Shown: positions 1 to 10,372, counted from the stretch's first letter. The stretch is 64,000 nt of DNA from a gamma proteobacterium SCGC AAA007-O20 (GCA_000213395.2 AFHY01000003.1:1-64000), one strand, 5' to 3'. Translations and numbers: made by a program. Notes: generated by a model from the letters alone, not told the origin.

Positions 1-511
1 CATAAATACATGAGACTTGCGATTTAGCATCAGGCCTTAGCCAAGGAATAGAACCACTTAGCATTAGGTCTGCTTGTTGTCTAACAAGCTGATGAGCAAG
101 CATTATAGGAGCTGGCATTAATTCATCTGTTGAGTTTTCAGCATAACCAAACATCAGTCCTTGATCACCTGCACCTTGCTCATGGTTTTCACTCTCGGTA
201 ACACCCATAGAGATGTCTTGCGATTGTCTTCCTAGGAGGTTAGTTACTGAACAAGTACTTCCATTAAAACCATACTCTTCATTGTTATAACCAATCCCAA
301 GGATAGTTTTGCGAGCCACATCAACATAATCAATTTGAGCATTGGTAGTTATTTCACCAGCTAATACTACTTGGTTGTCTTTTACAAGTGTTTCAACAGC
401 TACTCGTGAATCTTTGTCTTGTTCAAGTGCAGCATCAAGAATCGCATCAGAAACTTGATCGCAAACTTTGTCTGGATGTCCGGCGGAAACGGATTCGGAA
501 GTAAATATCAT
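1..511 (-). CDS. metK: S-adenosylmethionine synthetase, N-terminal part (runs off the left window edge)
   Basis: Minus-strand translation from 511: [43 protein letters not shown]...[18 protein letters not shown]; classic MetK N-terminus. Confidence 0.95.
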   Translation of the reverse strand, partial: MIFTSESVSAGHPDKVCDQVSDAILDAALEQDKDSRVAVETLVKDNQVVLAGEITTNAQIDYVDVARKTILGIGYNNEEYGFNGSTCSVTNLLGRQSQDISMGVTESENHEQGAGDQGLMFGYAENSTDELMPAPIMLAHQLVRQQADLMLSGSIPWLRPDAKSQVSCIY

Positions 512-524
512 GGCATAGTCCTCA

Positions 525-556
525 AAATAAAAAAACCCATCTAAAGTGGGTTTTTG
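525..556 (-). terminator. Intrinsic terminator in metK leader (expression platform)
   Basis: Minus strand AAAACCCA-CTTTAGA-TGGGTTTT-TTTATTTT, 8-bp perfect stem plus U-tract, 5' of the metK start; competes with CTAAAGCTGG:CCACTTTAG pairing. Confidence 0.8.
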
Positions 557-566
557 TTTTGGAAAA

Positions 567-630
567 CACCAGCTTTAGCTTTTTCTTGCCACCTTTGGCG
601 ACAACGCTAGCAATCGGAACAAATCAGCGT
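567..630 (-). ncRNA. SAM-II-like (SAM-II/SAM-V family) riboswitch aptamer upstream of metK
   Basis: Minus-strand ACGCTGATTTGTTCCGATTGCTAGCGT ... GCTAAAGCTGG: P1 ACGCT/AGCGT, GATTT, GATTGC and GCTAAA motifs in SAM-II order; extra hairpin TTGTCGCC-AAA-GGTGGCAA (586-604) between P1 and GCTAAA; located directly before metK. Confidence 0.75.
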
Positions 631-636
631 ACAGTA

Positions 637-665
637 ATTATAGTCTGTAATTTTTTTAATGTAAA
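637..665 (-). promoter_or_regulatory. Sigma70 promoter of the metK leader
   Basis: Minus strand TTTACA (665-660) - 17 bp - TATAAT (642-637); predicted start ~630 coincides with the first base of aptamer P1. Confidence 0.75.
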
Positions 666-667
666 GC

Positions 668-1333
668 TTAATCCAAACTGGTCTTTAGGGCTATAGCACT
701 TACAAAAGGGGATGTCATTAAACTGATTAGCAGTATGCTTGCTAAAAAATAGAGTTGTGCATTAATCGGAAGATTAAATTGGGATTGTGATACAGCACTT
801 GTGGCAAAAATTAAAATAGGGATATAAAGGGGTAGTATCAATAAGGATAACAACATCCCCGAGTTTTTAATGCCAACAATCAGTGATGCTCCTATAGCCC
901 CTATTAGGCTTAAACTCGGTGTAGCTAATAACAGCGTCAGCACTAAAACATAGATACTCTTAGCTTCTAAGAAAAGTGTCATTCCAAGTAAGGGCGACAG
1001 TAAGATGATAGGTAGACCGGTTAGTAGCCAATGAGCAATTGTTTTAGCTAACAATATAAGAGGAAGTGAATGGTGTGAGATAACCATCTGTTCAAGAACA
1101 CCATTGTCATAATCATAATGAAAGAACGCATTAAGTGAGAGTAACACTGAAAGCATACAAGTTACCCAAACAATTCCAGGTGCAATGTTTGATAAAGTGT
1201 GTGATTCTGGACTAATTGCTAAAGGAAACAAAGAAATAGCAATAACAAAGAACAGTAAAGGGTTAAGAAAACTAGATGGGTTGCGTAGTGACATCTTTAA
1301 GTCTCTCGTAAGTGTTTTAGTGAAGATGTTCAC
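668..1333 (-). CDS. ccmB: Heme exporter protein CcmB
   Basis: RNPSSFLNPLLFFVIAISLFPLAISPE...; GTG start at 1333 gives a GTGA overlap with ccmA. Confidence 0.9.
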   Translation of the reverse strand: MNIFTKTLTRDLKMSLRNPSSFLNPLLFFVIAISLFPLAISPESHTLSNIAPGIVWVTCMLSVLLSLNAFFHYDYDNGVLEQMVISHHSLPLILLAKTIAHWLLTGLPIILLSPLLGMTLFLEAKSIYVLVLTLLLATPSLSLIGAIGASLIVGIKNSGMLLSLLILPLYIPILIFATSAVSQSQFNLPINAQLYFLASILLISLMTSPFVSAIALKTSLD

Positions 1334-1932
1334 AGGGTAAGAGTCCTTAGACTGGGTAAGTTGCATTTTTGATGAGTTGTGAGGACACAAATTCCGCCAT
1401 TATCGCAGTGTTTAGTGATTTGAGTTTCAATCACATTAATGCCATCAGAGTCAAGAGCAGTGAAAGGTTCATCTAGAAGCCAAACTTTAGATTGAGTAAT
1501 AAAAAGAGCTGACAAAACAACCCTTCTTTTTTGACCAGCAGAAAGGTTTGCAGCATATTCATTCTCGAAATTTTTTAAGCCAACATTTGTAAGTGCATCA
1601 TTAAGCGACTGATTAGAGCTACTAATACTGAGCTGAGTAAGGTAATCAAGATTTTCTTTACAATGTAACTCGGGACTTAATGCTGGGAGATGACCTAGAT
1701 AAAATATATCAGACTGGTAATCGTAGGATCCAGCCTTATTATTATTAATGGATAATCTGCCAGATTCTGCTGAGTTGAGTCCAGCAAGTATTTTTAGTAA
1801 TGACGTTTTACCAGAACCATTAGCTCCAGAAATTTTTAGTATTTCTCCCGAATTTAGTTCAAACGAGAGATTGCTAAAGAGTTCGTTATACCCTCTTTGA
1901 CAACTTAAATCACTAACGATTAATTTAGACAT
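1330..1932 (-). CDS. ccmA: Heme exporter ABC ATPase CcmA
   Basis: Walker A GANGSGKTS, LSAGQKRR signature, WLLDEP; adjacent to ccmB. Confidence 0.92.
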   Translation of the reverse strand: MSKLIVSDLSCQRGYNELFSNLSFELNSGEILKISGANGSGKTSLLKILAGLNSAESGRLSINNNKAGSYDYQSDIFYLGHLPALSPELHCKENLDYLTQLSISSSNQSLNDALTNVGLKNFENEYAANLSAGQKRRVVLSALFITQSKVWLLDEPFTALDSDGINVIETQITKHCDNGGICVLTTHQKCNLPSLRTLTL

Positions 1933-2021
1933 GATATCATTTTAGTAGATTAGTCTCTCGAAGGCGAAAAAACGTAATGAGCATTAGAAAAGTTACAGAA
2001 AGTTGTTTTTGTAACTTTTGA

Positions 2022-2432
2022 TTATTGATTGTTAGTTAAGCCAGATAGTTCACTCTTATCAATTTCAGTTAGAGCATCTCCATCAAAAATTAACCTTAAA
2101 CGATAATGGATTACTTGATCACCATTGAGAGTTGAATGATGGATATAATCCCATTGATATTGATGAAAGGGGTCCATAATACTTGGCGACCCAATTAAGT
2201 TCATTACGGCACTTTTAGACATCCCCAATTGAAGCTTTTCAACAGCTTCAATTTCGAGAACAGAGCCTTGCATAATGCTAGGTTTGTAGACATCAATTGA
2301 AGGCATTGAAAAATCAAGCCAGCTTGGCATTGAAAACTTTGGTAACTTAGGTGTTTCAGGAGATTTTAGTAGTGAGTTTGAGCAGCCACTTAAAGTCGTA
2401 AAGGCAAGCACAATCAAAGTTAGTCTTTTCAT
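2022..2432 (-). CDS. bamE: Outer membrane assembly lipoprotein BamE (SmpA/OmlA)
   Basis: Lipobox LSGC; VEKLQLGMSKSAVMNLIGSPSIMDPFHQYQWDYIHH; divergent from fur. Confidence 0.9.
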   Translation of the reverse strand: MKRLTLIVLAFTTLSGCSNSLLKSPETPKLPKFSMPSWLDFSMPSIDVYKPSIMQGSVLEIEAVEKLQLGMSKSAVMNLIGSPSIMDPFHQYQWDYIHHSTLNGDQVIHYRLRLIFDGDALTEIDKSELSGLTNNQ

Positions 2433-2484
2433 CTTTCTTTAAACGATTAAAATATTGATAGGATTTTACCTTAAGGATTTTTGA

Positions 2485-2901
2485 ATGGATGCTGAAGATT
2501 TAAAAAGTGCTGGTCTGAAAGTTACTTTACCGAGATTAAAGATTTTAGAGGTGTTAGAGAGATCATCTAATCATCATTTGAGTGCTGAGGATATCTATCG
2601 AGCGCTGATGGAACAACACGAAGAAGTTGGAGTGGCAACAATTTATCGAGTTTTAACTCAATTTGAAGAATCAGGAATTGTTAATAAGTTAAATTTTGAA
2701 AATAATCAGGCCGTTTATGAGCTCTCTAATGTTGAACACCATGATCACTTAGTTTGTGTTAAATGTAATGCAATCATTGAATTTCAAGATGATGTAATTG
2801 AGCAGCATCAATTACAAATAGCAAACAAACACGGTTTTCAACTTACAGATCATTCACTTTATCTTTATGGGCTTTGTAAGACCTGTAAAGAGTCTCTCTA
2901 G
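2485..2901 (+). CDS. fur: Ferric uptake regulator Fur
   Basis: [33 protein letters not shown]...[10 protein letters not shown]. Confidence 0.93.
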   Translation: MDAEDLKSAGLKVTLPRLKILEVLERSSNHHLSAEDIYRALMEQHEEVGVATIYRVLTQFEESGIVNKLNFENNQAVYELSNVEHHDHLVCVKCNAIIEFQDDVIEQHQLQIANKHGFQLTDHSLYLYGLCKTCKESL

Positions 2902-2917
2902 AGACTATTTAATAGAT

Positions 2918-4279
2918 ATGGAAGATTTTATTCTTAGAGCGTTAGTCGCCTCTCTAGGAGTGTCGGTAATTGCAGGTTCTCTTGGATGTTTTGTAATATG
3001 GAAACGTCTATCGTATTTTTCTGATTCGATTTCTCATAGCGCCTTATTGGGTGTTGCATTAGGTTTGTCGACGGGTCTTGGCATAAATTTTGGTCTAGTT
3101 ATTGTTGGTGCACTTTTTGCAACTCTTATTGTTGTATTACAGCAAAAAGGTTTTTGGTCAAATGATGCTATTTTAGGAATTTTCTCTCATATTTCACTCT
3201 CAGTTGGTATTGTCGTTTTGGCTTTTGTTGGTGATCGAAATATTGATTACTTCGCTTATCTTTTTGGTGATATTCTTTCGATTAACAGTCAGGATATTTA
3301 TTGGATTTTTTCAGTGATGGCTATGGTAGTAGCGATTTTGGTAATGCATTGGAGAAGGTTATTGCTATTAACTTTGAATGAGGAATTAGCAAGAGCGGAA
3401 GGCCTTAACAAAGTGACCTATGAATTGCTATTTATGTTTTTAATTGCACTAGCAGTTTCTGTATCGGTACAAATTGTTGGTGTGCTTTTGATTACATCAT
3501 TACTCATAATTCCTCCAGCTATTGCACGTGTTTATGCAAGATCCCCTCTTTTCATGATTTTTAGTTCTATCGTTGTTTCTGTTGTGTCGGTTCTATTGGG
3601 GCTTTTCAGCTCGATTCAGTTTGATATAGCAACAGGTCCAGCTATTGTAATTACTTTAGGTAATCAAATTGTAGGTATTGATGCAGTAGTGCTTTCAACT
3701 CAACACGATGGTGACATATCTCTTGATCAACTTAGAGAAGCAGTACGAGAAGAAATCATTAAACCAATACTTCCAGAAAAATGGTTAACAAACGGAACAC
3801 AGTATCACATCAATCCGACTGGAAATTTCGAAATCGGTGGCCCGGTTGGAGATGCTGGACTAACAGGTAGAAAAATTATTGTTGATACCTATGGAGGTAT
3901 GGCTAGACATGGTGGAGGTGCTTTTTCTGGAAAAGATCCTTCTAAGGTAGATAGGAGTGCAGCTTATGCTACTCGTTATGTAGCAAAAAATATCGTTGCA
4001 GCTGGCCTTGCTGAACGTTGTGAGATTCAAGTTTCTTATGCAATCGGTGTTGCAGAGCCAACCAGTATCAGCGTTGATACCTTTGGTACTGGAAAGATTT
4101 CAAACCAAGAAATAGTTCAATTAATAAGAGAACATTTCGATTTACGCCCCAAGGGTTTAATTGATATGCTCGATTTAAAAAGACCGATCTACCAACAAAC
4201 CGCTAGTTATGGTCATTTTGGCAGAACTGAAAACTCAATTAGCTGGGAAAAAACTGATCGGGCTCACCTACTAAAATAA
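2918..4279 (+). CDS. Chimeric ORF: zinc ABC permease ZnuB (residues to ~3658) fused in frame to the C-terminal half of MetK
   Basis: ZnuB-like ...[16 protein letters not shown] followed by [135 protein letters not shown]... (MetK C-terminus). Confidence 0.9.
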   Translation: MEDFILRALVASLGVSVIAGSLGCFVIWKRLSYFSDSISHSALLGVALGLSTGLGINFGLVIVGALFATLIVVLQQKGFWSNDAILGIFSHISLSVGIVVLAFVGDRNIDYFAYLFGDILSINSQDIYWIFSVMAMVVAILVMHWRRLLLLTLNEELARAEGLNKVTYELLFMFLIALAVSVSVQIVGVLLITSLLIIPPAIARVYARSPLFMIFSSIVVSVVSVLLGLFSSIQFDIATGPAIVITLGNQIVGIDAVVLSTQHDGDISLDQLREAVREEIIKPILPEKWLTNGTQYHINPTGNFEIGGPVGDAGLTGRKIIVDTYGGMARHGGGAFSGKDPSKVDRSAAYATRYVAKNIVAAGLAERCEIQVSYAIGVAEPTSISVDTFGTGKISNQEIVQLIREHFDLRPKGLIDMLDLKRPIYQQTASYGHFGRTENSISWEKTDRAHLLK

Positions 4280-4300
4280 TTTTTTTCTGTTTGATTTTGG

Positions 4301-4306
4301 TATAAT
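4301..4306 (+). promoter_or_regulatory. Extended -10 box of the ahcY transcript
   Basis: TGGTATAAT immediately 5' of the SAH riboswitch. Confidence 0.65.
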
Positions 4307-4312
4307 AGATTC

Positions 4313-4375
4313 TGCCAAGGGGCGTTGCATTGGGGTTTTCTTCCCAACAGGCTTGGCATTCATAACGACGCTCAT
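4313..4375 (+). ncRNA. S-adenosylhomocysteine (SAH) riboswitch
   Basis: TGCCAAGGGGCGTTGCATTGGGGTTTTCTTCCCAACAGGCTTGGCATTCATAACGACGCTCA: P1 GCCAAG/CTTGGC, P2 TTGGG/CCCAA, pseudoknot GGGCGT/ACGCTC; directly before ahcY. Confidence 0.9.
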
Positions 4376-4399
4376 TTTTTTCAATTTAAAGGAAATAAA

Positions 4400-5785
4400 A
4401 TGAGCGATTCAATAATTGATTATAACGACTATAAAGTTGCTGATATGAATTTGGCTGACTTTGGTCGTAAAGAGATTGAGTTAGCAGAGGCTGAAATGCC
4501 AGCTTTGATGACACTTAGAGCTAAGTACAACAATTCAAAACCCCTAGAAGGCGCTAAAATTATGGGTTGCATTCATATGACTATCCAAACGGCGGTCCTT
4601 ATGGAGACTTTGGTTGATCTTGGCGCTGAAATTCGCTGGTCATCTTGTAATATTTTTTCTACACAAGACCACGCAGCATCCGCTATGGCAGCGAATAATA
4701 TTCCTGTTTTTGCTTGGAAAGGAGAAACAGAAGAAGAGTTTTTATGGTGCATTGAACAAACGATTCTTCATAATGGTAAGCCATGGAATGCCAATATGAT
4801 TCTTGACGATGGTGGTGACTTGACGAAAATGGTCCATGAAAAGTATCCAGAAATACTTGATAATATTCATGGAATCAGTGAGGAAACCACAACCGGTGTT
4901 CACCGATTATTAGAAATGATTGAAAGTGGTGAGCTAAAAGTTCCAGCAATCAATGTTAATGATGCAGTTACTAAATCAAAAAATGACAACAAGTATGGAT
5001 GTCGTCACTCACTAAATGACGCTATAAAGCGTGGTACAGATATGTTAATGTCGGGCAAGAAGGCACTACTTATTGGCTATGGTGATGTTGGAAAAGGCTC
5101 AGCTCAATCACTTCGTCAAGAAGGAATGATTGTTAAGATTAGTGAAATCGACCCTATATGTGCTATGCAGGCCTGTATGGATGGTTTTGAAGTGATCTCT
5201 CCTTATAAGAACGGCATAAACACAGGTTCAATGGACTGTATTAATAAAGAATTGTTAAGTACTACTGATTTAATTGTCACAACTACTGGTAACACTAATG
5301 TTTGTGATTCATCCATGCTTAATAGTCTTAAAGCAGGTTCAGTAGTGTGTAATATCGGTCACTTCGATAATGAAATTGATACACAATATATGCGTGATAA
5401 TTGGCAGTGGGATGAGGTTAAGCCTCAAGTTCATCGTATCTATAGATCGGAAAATAAGAAAGATTATTTAATCCTTCTTTCTGAAGGTCGCCTAGTAAAT
5501 TTAGGCAATGCTACAGGTCACCCTTCTAGAATTATGGATGGTTCTTTTGCTAACCAGGTATTGGCTCAAATGCATCTTTTTGATAAAAAATTTGCTGACT
5601 TACCTAAAGAAAAAAAACCAGCTAATATTACGGTTGAATTGCTTCCTAAAAAGCTTGATGAAGAGGTGGCTGCTGGAATGGTTGGTGGATTTGGAGGTGT
5701 GCTAACGGTGATGACTGATGCTCAAGCAGAATACATTCATACACCTAAAGATGGTCCATTCAAACCAGAAACTTACAAATATTAA
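4400..5785 (+). CDS. ahcY: Adenosylhomocysteinase
   Basis: [27 protein letters not shown]...[10 protein letters not shown]...GHFDNEID...[10 protein letters not shown]; start moved from the riboswitch-internal TTG to ATG 4400. Confidence 0.95.
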   Translation: MSDSIIDYNDYKVADMNLADFGRKEIELAEAEMPALMTLRAKYNNSKPLEGAKIMGCIHMTIQTAVLMETLVDLGAEIRWSSCNIFSTQDHAASAMAANNIPVFAWKGETEEEFLWCIEQTILHNGKPWNANMILDDGGDLTKMVHEKYPEILDNIHGISEETTTGVHRLLEMIESGELKVPAINVNDAVTKSKNDNKYGCRHSLNDAIKRGTDMLMSGKKALLIGYGDVGKGSAQSLRQEGMIVKISEIDPICAMQACMDGFEVISPYKNGINTGSMDCINKELLSTTDLIVTTTGNTNVCDSSMLNSLKAGSVVCNIGHFDNEIDTQYMRDNWQWDEVKPQVHRIYRSENKKDYLILLSEGRLVNLGNATGHPSRIMDGSFANQVLAQMHLFDKKFADLPKEKKPANITVELLPKKLDEEVAAGMVGGFGGVLTVMTDAQAEYIHTPKDGPFKPETYKY

Positions 5786-5811
5786 GTCCTGTTTAGTTCG
5801 ATAAAAATTAA

Positions 5812-6858
5812 TTAATCCTGATTAAGTCCAATTTCTATCGTAACCGATTGCACTTGAGGGTATTTTTGTTGAAGTTGGTTTGTTAAATTTTCTATGATAT
5901 GATCAATTCGGCGTACTGTTGCATATACGGCGGACTTTTCATCACGCATATCATCGTTTTCAGAAATTTGTATTTTTTCTTGTTCGATATCAAATTTAAT
6001 ATTGTCTATTAATGCCTCCTCTTTAACTTCTACTTCGGCAACAAGTACTATGTTATTTTCATCCATCACAATTGACTTTACGTCATGACATAGCTCAACC
6101 TCGTTATGTTCACTACATATTTTTGTGAAGTAATTTTCTATCTCTAGGTGACGAATGTCAGACAAATAAATCATATTTACCCGACCCAAAAAAACTGCTG
6201 CAATACCAAGTAATATTGCGATCAAGGAAGAGAACAAAATATCCCACACAGGATTTCCAGTGAGATAAGAAAGGGAAATACCCATGATTGCTAAAAAGAT
6301 TCCAATCATAGCAATGCTATCCTCTAGAATCATGGCAACCAGTGTCGGATCTTTAGCCTCAGATATATATTGAAAAACAGTTGTCTCAATATCCTTGGTT
6401 CTATGTTGATATTCTCGCATTGCAACTCGCCAGGCATTGCCCTCAATCAAGAAAGAAACAACTAACACTATGAACATCAATGTAATTCCAGAAATATTGA
6501 AATTTAAAATACTTATACTGACTGCTTCAGTTGCGTGTTGCCCCATCTTTAAGTAAGAGTGATAGGCATGATATAAACCTAAACCAGAGCCAATTGAAAA
6601 CAGACCAATTGCTGACCACAAGTTCCAAATAAATTTCTTTTGATGGTGACCAAATGCATAGTCTTCATCAGGCTCCTTTTCACTAGCTATCAATCCAAAC
6701 AACAAAAAGAGCTGGTTGAGCGTATCCATCAACGAATGGATTGCCTCGTTCATCATTGATGCAGATGTTGCAACTAATGCAGAAATAAATTTAAGGACCG
6801 TTACTATTGCGTTGCTGACTATACCTACGACAACAATTTTTTTACTACCAGATGACAT
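5812..6858 (-). CDS. Cation diffusion facilitator family transporter
   Basis: NAIVTVLKFISALVATSASMMNEAIHSLMDTLNQ...FGHHQKKFIWNL; CDF transmembrane layout. Confidence 0.8.
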   Translation of the reverse strand: MSSGSKKIVVVGIVSNAIVTVLKFISALVATSASMMNEAIHSLMDTLNQLFLLFGLIASEKEPDEDYAFGHHQKKFIWNLWSAIGLFSIGSGLGLYHAYHSYLKMGQHATEAVSISILNFNISGITLMFIVLVVSFLIEGNAWRVAMREYQHRTKDIETTVFQYISEAKDPTLVAMILEDSIAMIGIFLAIMGISLSYLTGNPVWDILFSSLIAILLGIAAVFLGRVNMIYLSDIRHLEIENYFTKICSEHNEVELCHDVKSIVMDENNIVLVAEVEVKEEALIDNIKFDIEQEKIQISENDDMRDEKSAVYATVRRIDHIIENLTNQLQQKYPQVQSVTIEIGLNQD

Positions 6859-7004
6859 TTAATCCTCAACAAGATTTGGTTAAAATAACTACTGAACTCA
6901 TTATATTCGATATTTATACTTTATTTTTCGCACAATCAAGTTTGTATAAGGGAAACCACCATTTGGCTATAATTAATCACTACATTGGTGAAAATTATTA
7001 ATAT

Positions 7005-8792
7005 ATGAGTGATCAATCGATTGTTTTTTTGCTGATTTCAGCTACCTTAGTATTATTTATTTGGGGTAGAGTTCGCTACGATTTGGTAGCCTTCATGGCA
7101 CTCATTGCTGGTACGCTTGTTGGTGTTATACCAACCCATGGCGTTTTTGCCGGCTTTGGTCATCCTGCCGTTGTAATTATTGCTCTTGTGTTAATCATTA
7201 GTAGAGGCTTGGTTCGATCAGGATCAGTTGAGTTAATTAGTTCTAATCTTTCTAATTTCACAAGCGGCGTTAAGACACATATTGCATTAATGGGTACTAT
7301 TTCTGCAACTCTCTCCAGTATCATAAACAACGTAGCTGCCTTAGCTATATTAATGCCAGCGGACACTCAGCTTAATCAAAAAGCCAAACGCAAACCTTCC
7401 ACAACTCTAATGGCACTTGCCTTTACCTCAATTTTAGGTGGCATGGTTACGATGATAGGTACTGCCTCAAATGTTGTAATAGCAACCTACAGAGAAGATG
7501 TTCTCGGTTCCCCTTATTCGATGTTTGACTTTACTCCAGTTGGTTTGATTGTCGCTATTTCTGGGGTACTTTTTATTGCTCTGTTCGGCTGGCGATTAAT
7601 GCCTCAAATCAAAGATTCAGACCTTAAAGATGGTAATGAAGAAATGCGACAGTATGTCTCTAATGTACTGGTTACAGAGGAATCTCCAATCGTCAGCAAA
7701 TATTTATCGTCTTTAGATGATGTTTGTGAAGGCGTTGATGTGTCAATTTTAGGGATTATTAGAAACGATGAGCGTCTAGAAGGTGAAGGATTTATCCGTA
7801 ATTTCATTATTCATGCTAACGACCTGCTCATTCTCGAAGGCTCTGTTCAGGGTATTGATGAATTTATGAAACAAACAAAAACTCACTATATCAGTGATTC
7901 TGAATCAGACTTTGAATTTAAACATACCTCACTAATCGAAGCTGTTGCTCCGCCATTTTCACGCTCGATCGGAAGAACCGCAACCCAATTAAGCCTACTC
8001 AAATTAAGACAGATATCTCTTTTGGGTATCTCTCGTGCCGGAAGATCCATTATTCATCACGTAAGAAACACCAAAATCCAACCAGGGGATGTTTTACTTC
8101 TTCACGGTAACAGTTCTCACCTAGAAAGTGCTGTGAAATGGATGGAATGTCTTACCTTAGAGAGGCGCGATTTGCAAATTCCACAGCGAAAAAAAGCTTC
8201 ACTAGCGATCTCTTCTTTCTTGATTGCAATTATCGCTTCGAGTCTCGGATATATAGACCTAACTATTGCACTGTCATTGGTTGTTATTTTCTATATCACA
8301 GCTAATGTTATTCCGAAAATTGATATCTACCGCTCAATACATTGGCCGGTAATTGTTCTTTTAGGCTCGATGATACCTATTGGTCAGGCATTACAAAGCA
8401 GTGGTGGCGCAGAGACAATCTCGAATATCCTTATTAATATGTCCTATGGTGCCTCACCAGTAACGATTCTTACCTCTATGCTCATCATTACGATGCTCCT
8501 TAGCGCTGTCCTTAACAACGTTGCAACCGTCCTAGTGGCAGCTCCTATCAGTGTCGAAATAGCCAAAACTTTGGCCGTTAATCCTGATACCTTTTTGATG
8601 GCAGTTGCGATTGGTGCATCATGTGCTTTCTTGACTCCTATTGGACACCAAAACAATACCTTGGTGATGGGTCCAGGAGGCTATCGATTTGGTGATTACT
8701 GGAAGCTTGGTCTACCTCTCGAGATTGTAATTACCGTTGTCAGTATTCCAACACTACTTTATTTTTGGCCACTAAATTCACTACCTATTTGA
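7005..8792 (+). CDS. SLC13/DASS-type permease with internal TrkA-C domains
   Basis: Multi-pass protein with TASNVVIATYRE and NNVATVLVAAP motifs and a central TrkA-C-like region. Confidence 0.8.
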   Translation: MSDQSIVFLLISATLVLFIWGRVRYDLVAFMALIAGTLVGVIPTHGVFAGFGHPAVVIIALVLIISRGLVRSGSVELISSNLSNFTSGVKTHIALMGTISATLSSIINNVAALAILMPADTQLNQKAKRKPSTTLMALAFTSILGGMVTMIGTASNVVIATYREDVLGSPYSMFDFTPVGLIVAISGVLFIALFGWRLMPQIKDSDLKDGNEEMRQYVSNVLVTEESPIVSKYLSSLDDVCEGVDVSILGIIRNDERLEGEGFIRNFIIHANDLLILEGSVQGIDEFMKQTKTHYISDSESDFEFKHTSLIEAVAPPFSRSIGRTATQLSLLKLRQISLLGISRAGRSIIHHVRNTKIQPGDVLLLHGNSSHLESAVKWMECLTLERRDLQIPQRKKASLAISSFLIAIIASSLGYIDLTIALSLVVIFYITANVIPKIDIYRSIHWPVIVLLGSMIPIGQALQSSGGAETISNILINMSYGASPVTILTSMLIITMLLSAVLNNVATVLVAAPISVEIAKTLAVNPDTFLMAVAIGASCAFLTPIGHQNNTLVMGPGGYRFGDYWKLGLPLEIVITVVSIPTLLYFWPLNSLPI

Positions 8793-8876
8793 TTTCTTAA
8801 ATATACAAATGTTTTTAAAAGACTCAACTAGAGTTAGTGGTGAGGTAAAATTTTTGTTATTTTTTGATCAATTTTA

Positions 8877-9779
8877 ATGTCCCCATCTGAGCTAGATACA
8901 AGCACATCATTTCAGAACTTAATTCTTAAATTACAAAATTATTGGGCTGACAAAGGTTGTGCTATCGTTCAACCATTTGATATGGAGATCGGTGCAGGAA
9001 CCTTTCACCCTGCAACTTTTCTTCGTGCAATTGGGCCCGAGCCATGGAAAGCTGCATATGTACAACCTTCTCGTCGACCAGGGGATGGACGTTACGGTGA
9101 AAACCCCAACCGACTACAACATTATTATCAATTTCAAGTCTTACTCAAACCTTCGCCTAGTGACATTCAAGACCTTTACCTTGCTTCATTAACAGCGATT
9201 GGTATCGATCTAAAAATTCATGATGTGCGTTTTGTTGAGGATAATTGGGAGTCACCTACTCTGGGCGCTTGGGGACTCGGTTGGGAGGTTTGGCTGGATG
9301 GTATGGAGGTGAGTCAATTTACCTATTTCCAACAAGTTGGAGGCCTTGCATGCAAACCAGTTTCTGGGGAGCTGACTTATGGCCTCGAGAGACTCGCAAT
9401 GTATCTTCAAGGAGTCGATAGTGTGTTTGACCTTACCTGGACGGAAGACTTGACTTATGGTGATGTTTATCACCAAAACGAGGTGGAGCAATCTAAATAC
9501 AATTTTGAAATTGCGGACACTGAGGTTCTTTTTAGACAATTCGATGAAGCCGAATCAATGAATACAAAGCTCATTGAAAAAGAACTACCTTTCCCGGCCT
9601 ATGAACAAACCATAAAGGCCTCTCACTTATTTAACCTTTTAGATGCAAGGCATGCGATCAGCGTCACAGACAGAGCTCGATTTATTCGCCGAGTGAGATC
9701 GATGAGTCAAAAAGTTGCTCAGGCTTATTACGAATCAAGAGAGAGACTAGGCTTTCCAATGTTAAAAAACAAGAACTAA
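8877..9779 (+). CDS. glyQ: Glycyl-tRNA synthetase alpha subunit
   Basis: [74 protein letters not shown]. Confidence 0.95.
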   Translation: MSPSELDTSTSFQNLILKLQNYWADKGCAIVQPFDMEIGAGTFHPATFLRAIGPEPWKAAYVQPSRRPGDGRYGENPNRLQHYYQFQVLLKPSPSDIQDLYLASLTAIGIDLKIHDVRFVEDNWESPTLGAWGLGWEVWLDGMEVSQFTYFQQVGGLACKPVSGELTYGLERLAMYLQGVDSVFDLTWTEDLTYGDVYHQNEVEQSKYNFEIADTEVLFRQFDEAESMNTKLIEKELPFPAYEQTIKASHLFNLLDARHAISVTDRARFIRRVRSMSQKVAQAYYESRERLGFPMLKNKN

Positions 9780-9793
9780 GGCTTGATCTCTGA

Positions 9794-10372
9794 ATGAGAC
9801 CTTTTTATACACTCTACAATAACATTCTTAAATGGTCATCAAGTCGTTTTGCTGTTATTTGGTTGGCCACAATTAGTTTCTTAGAATCTTCGATACTACC
9901 CTACCCTATACAAGATATCTTGCTGGCGTCTATGTCACTCAAGAGTAGAAATAGGGCTTACTACTTTGCAATTATTTGCACATTAAGTTCAGTACTAGGC
10001 GCAATCGCTGGCTACTACATCGGTATCTATGCCATCAACCTTATTATGCCATTTTTAGATACAATGAATTATCTACCAGAATTATATAAAGCTGAGCAGT
10101 ACTTTAACACCTACGGAATTTGGATCATTCTAATTGCAGGTTTTAGTCCAATACCATATAAGCTCTTCACTATTAGTGCAGGAATGATGTCAATGCCTCT
10201 CTTACCCTTTGTGATTTTCTCTTTGGTAGCACGCAGTGCTCGCTATTTGTTAATTGCTTTTCTGGTAAGAAAGTTTGGAAAACGTACCGATGCATGGTTA
10301 AATAAATACATTGATAGATTAGGATACGGACTGATTGTTATTGTTGTTTTGGGGATATGGTATGCGTACTAA
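9794..10372 (+). CDS. YqaA/VTT-domain inner membrane protein
   Basis: FLESSILPYPIQDILLASMSLKSRNRAYYFAIICTLSSVLGAIAGYYIG. Confidence 0.75.
   Translation: MRPFYTLYNNILKWSSSRFAVIWLATISFLESSILPYPIQDILLASMSLKSRNRAYYFAIICTLSSVLGAIAGYYIGIYAINLIMPFLDTMNYLPELYKAEQYFNTYGIWIILIAGFSPIPYKLFTISAGMMSMPLLPFVIFSLVARSARYLLIAFLVRKFGKRTDAWLNKYIDRLGYGLIVIVVLGIWYAY

Noticed and set aside
2485-2901. Fur-family gene next to znuB as a zinc regulator (Zur)
   Set aside because: The sequence is closely Fur-like ([20 protein letters not shown]) and divergent from bamE, the usual fur context.
4325-4399. N-terminal extension of ahcY in the supplied ORF
   Set aside because: It starts at a TTG inside the SAH riboswitch; ATG 4400 has a purine-rich site (AAAGGAA) and matches the family N-terminus.
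9252-9539. Antisense ORF within glyQ, and similar shadow ORFs (e.g. 7160-7366, 11417-11689, 18414-18686, 35039-35404, 61864-62202)
   Set aside because: Opposite or out-of-frame to strongly conserved genes, no recognisable domain; low-complexity mirror translations.
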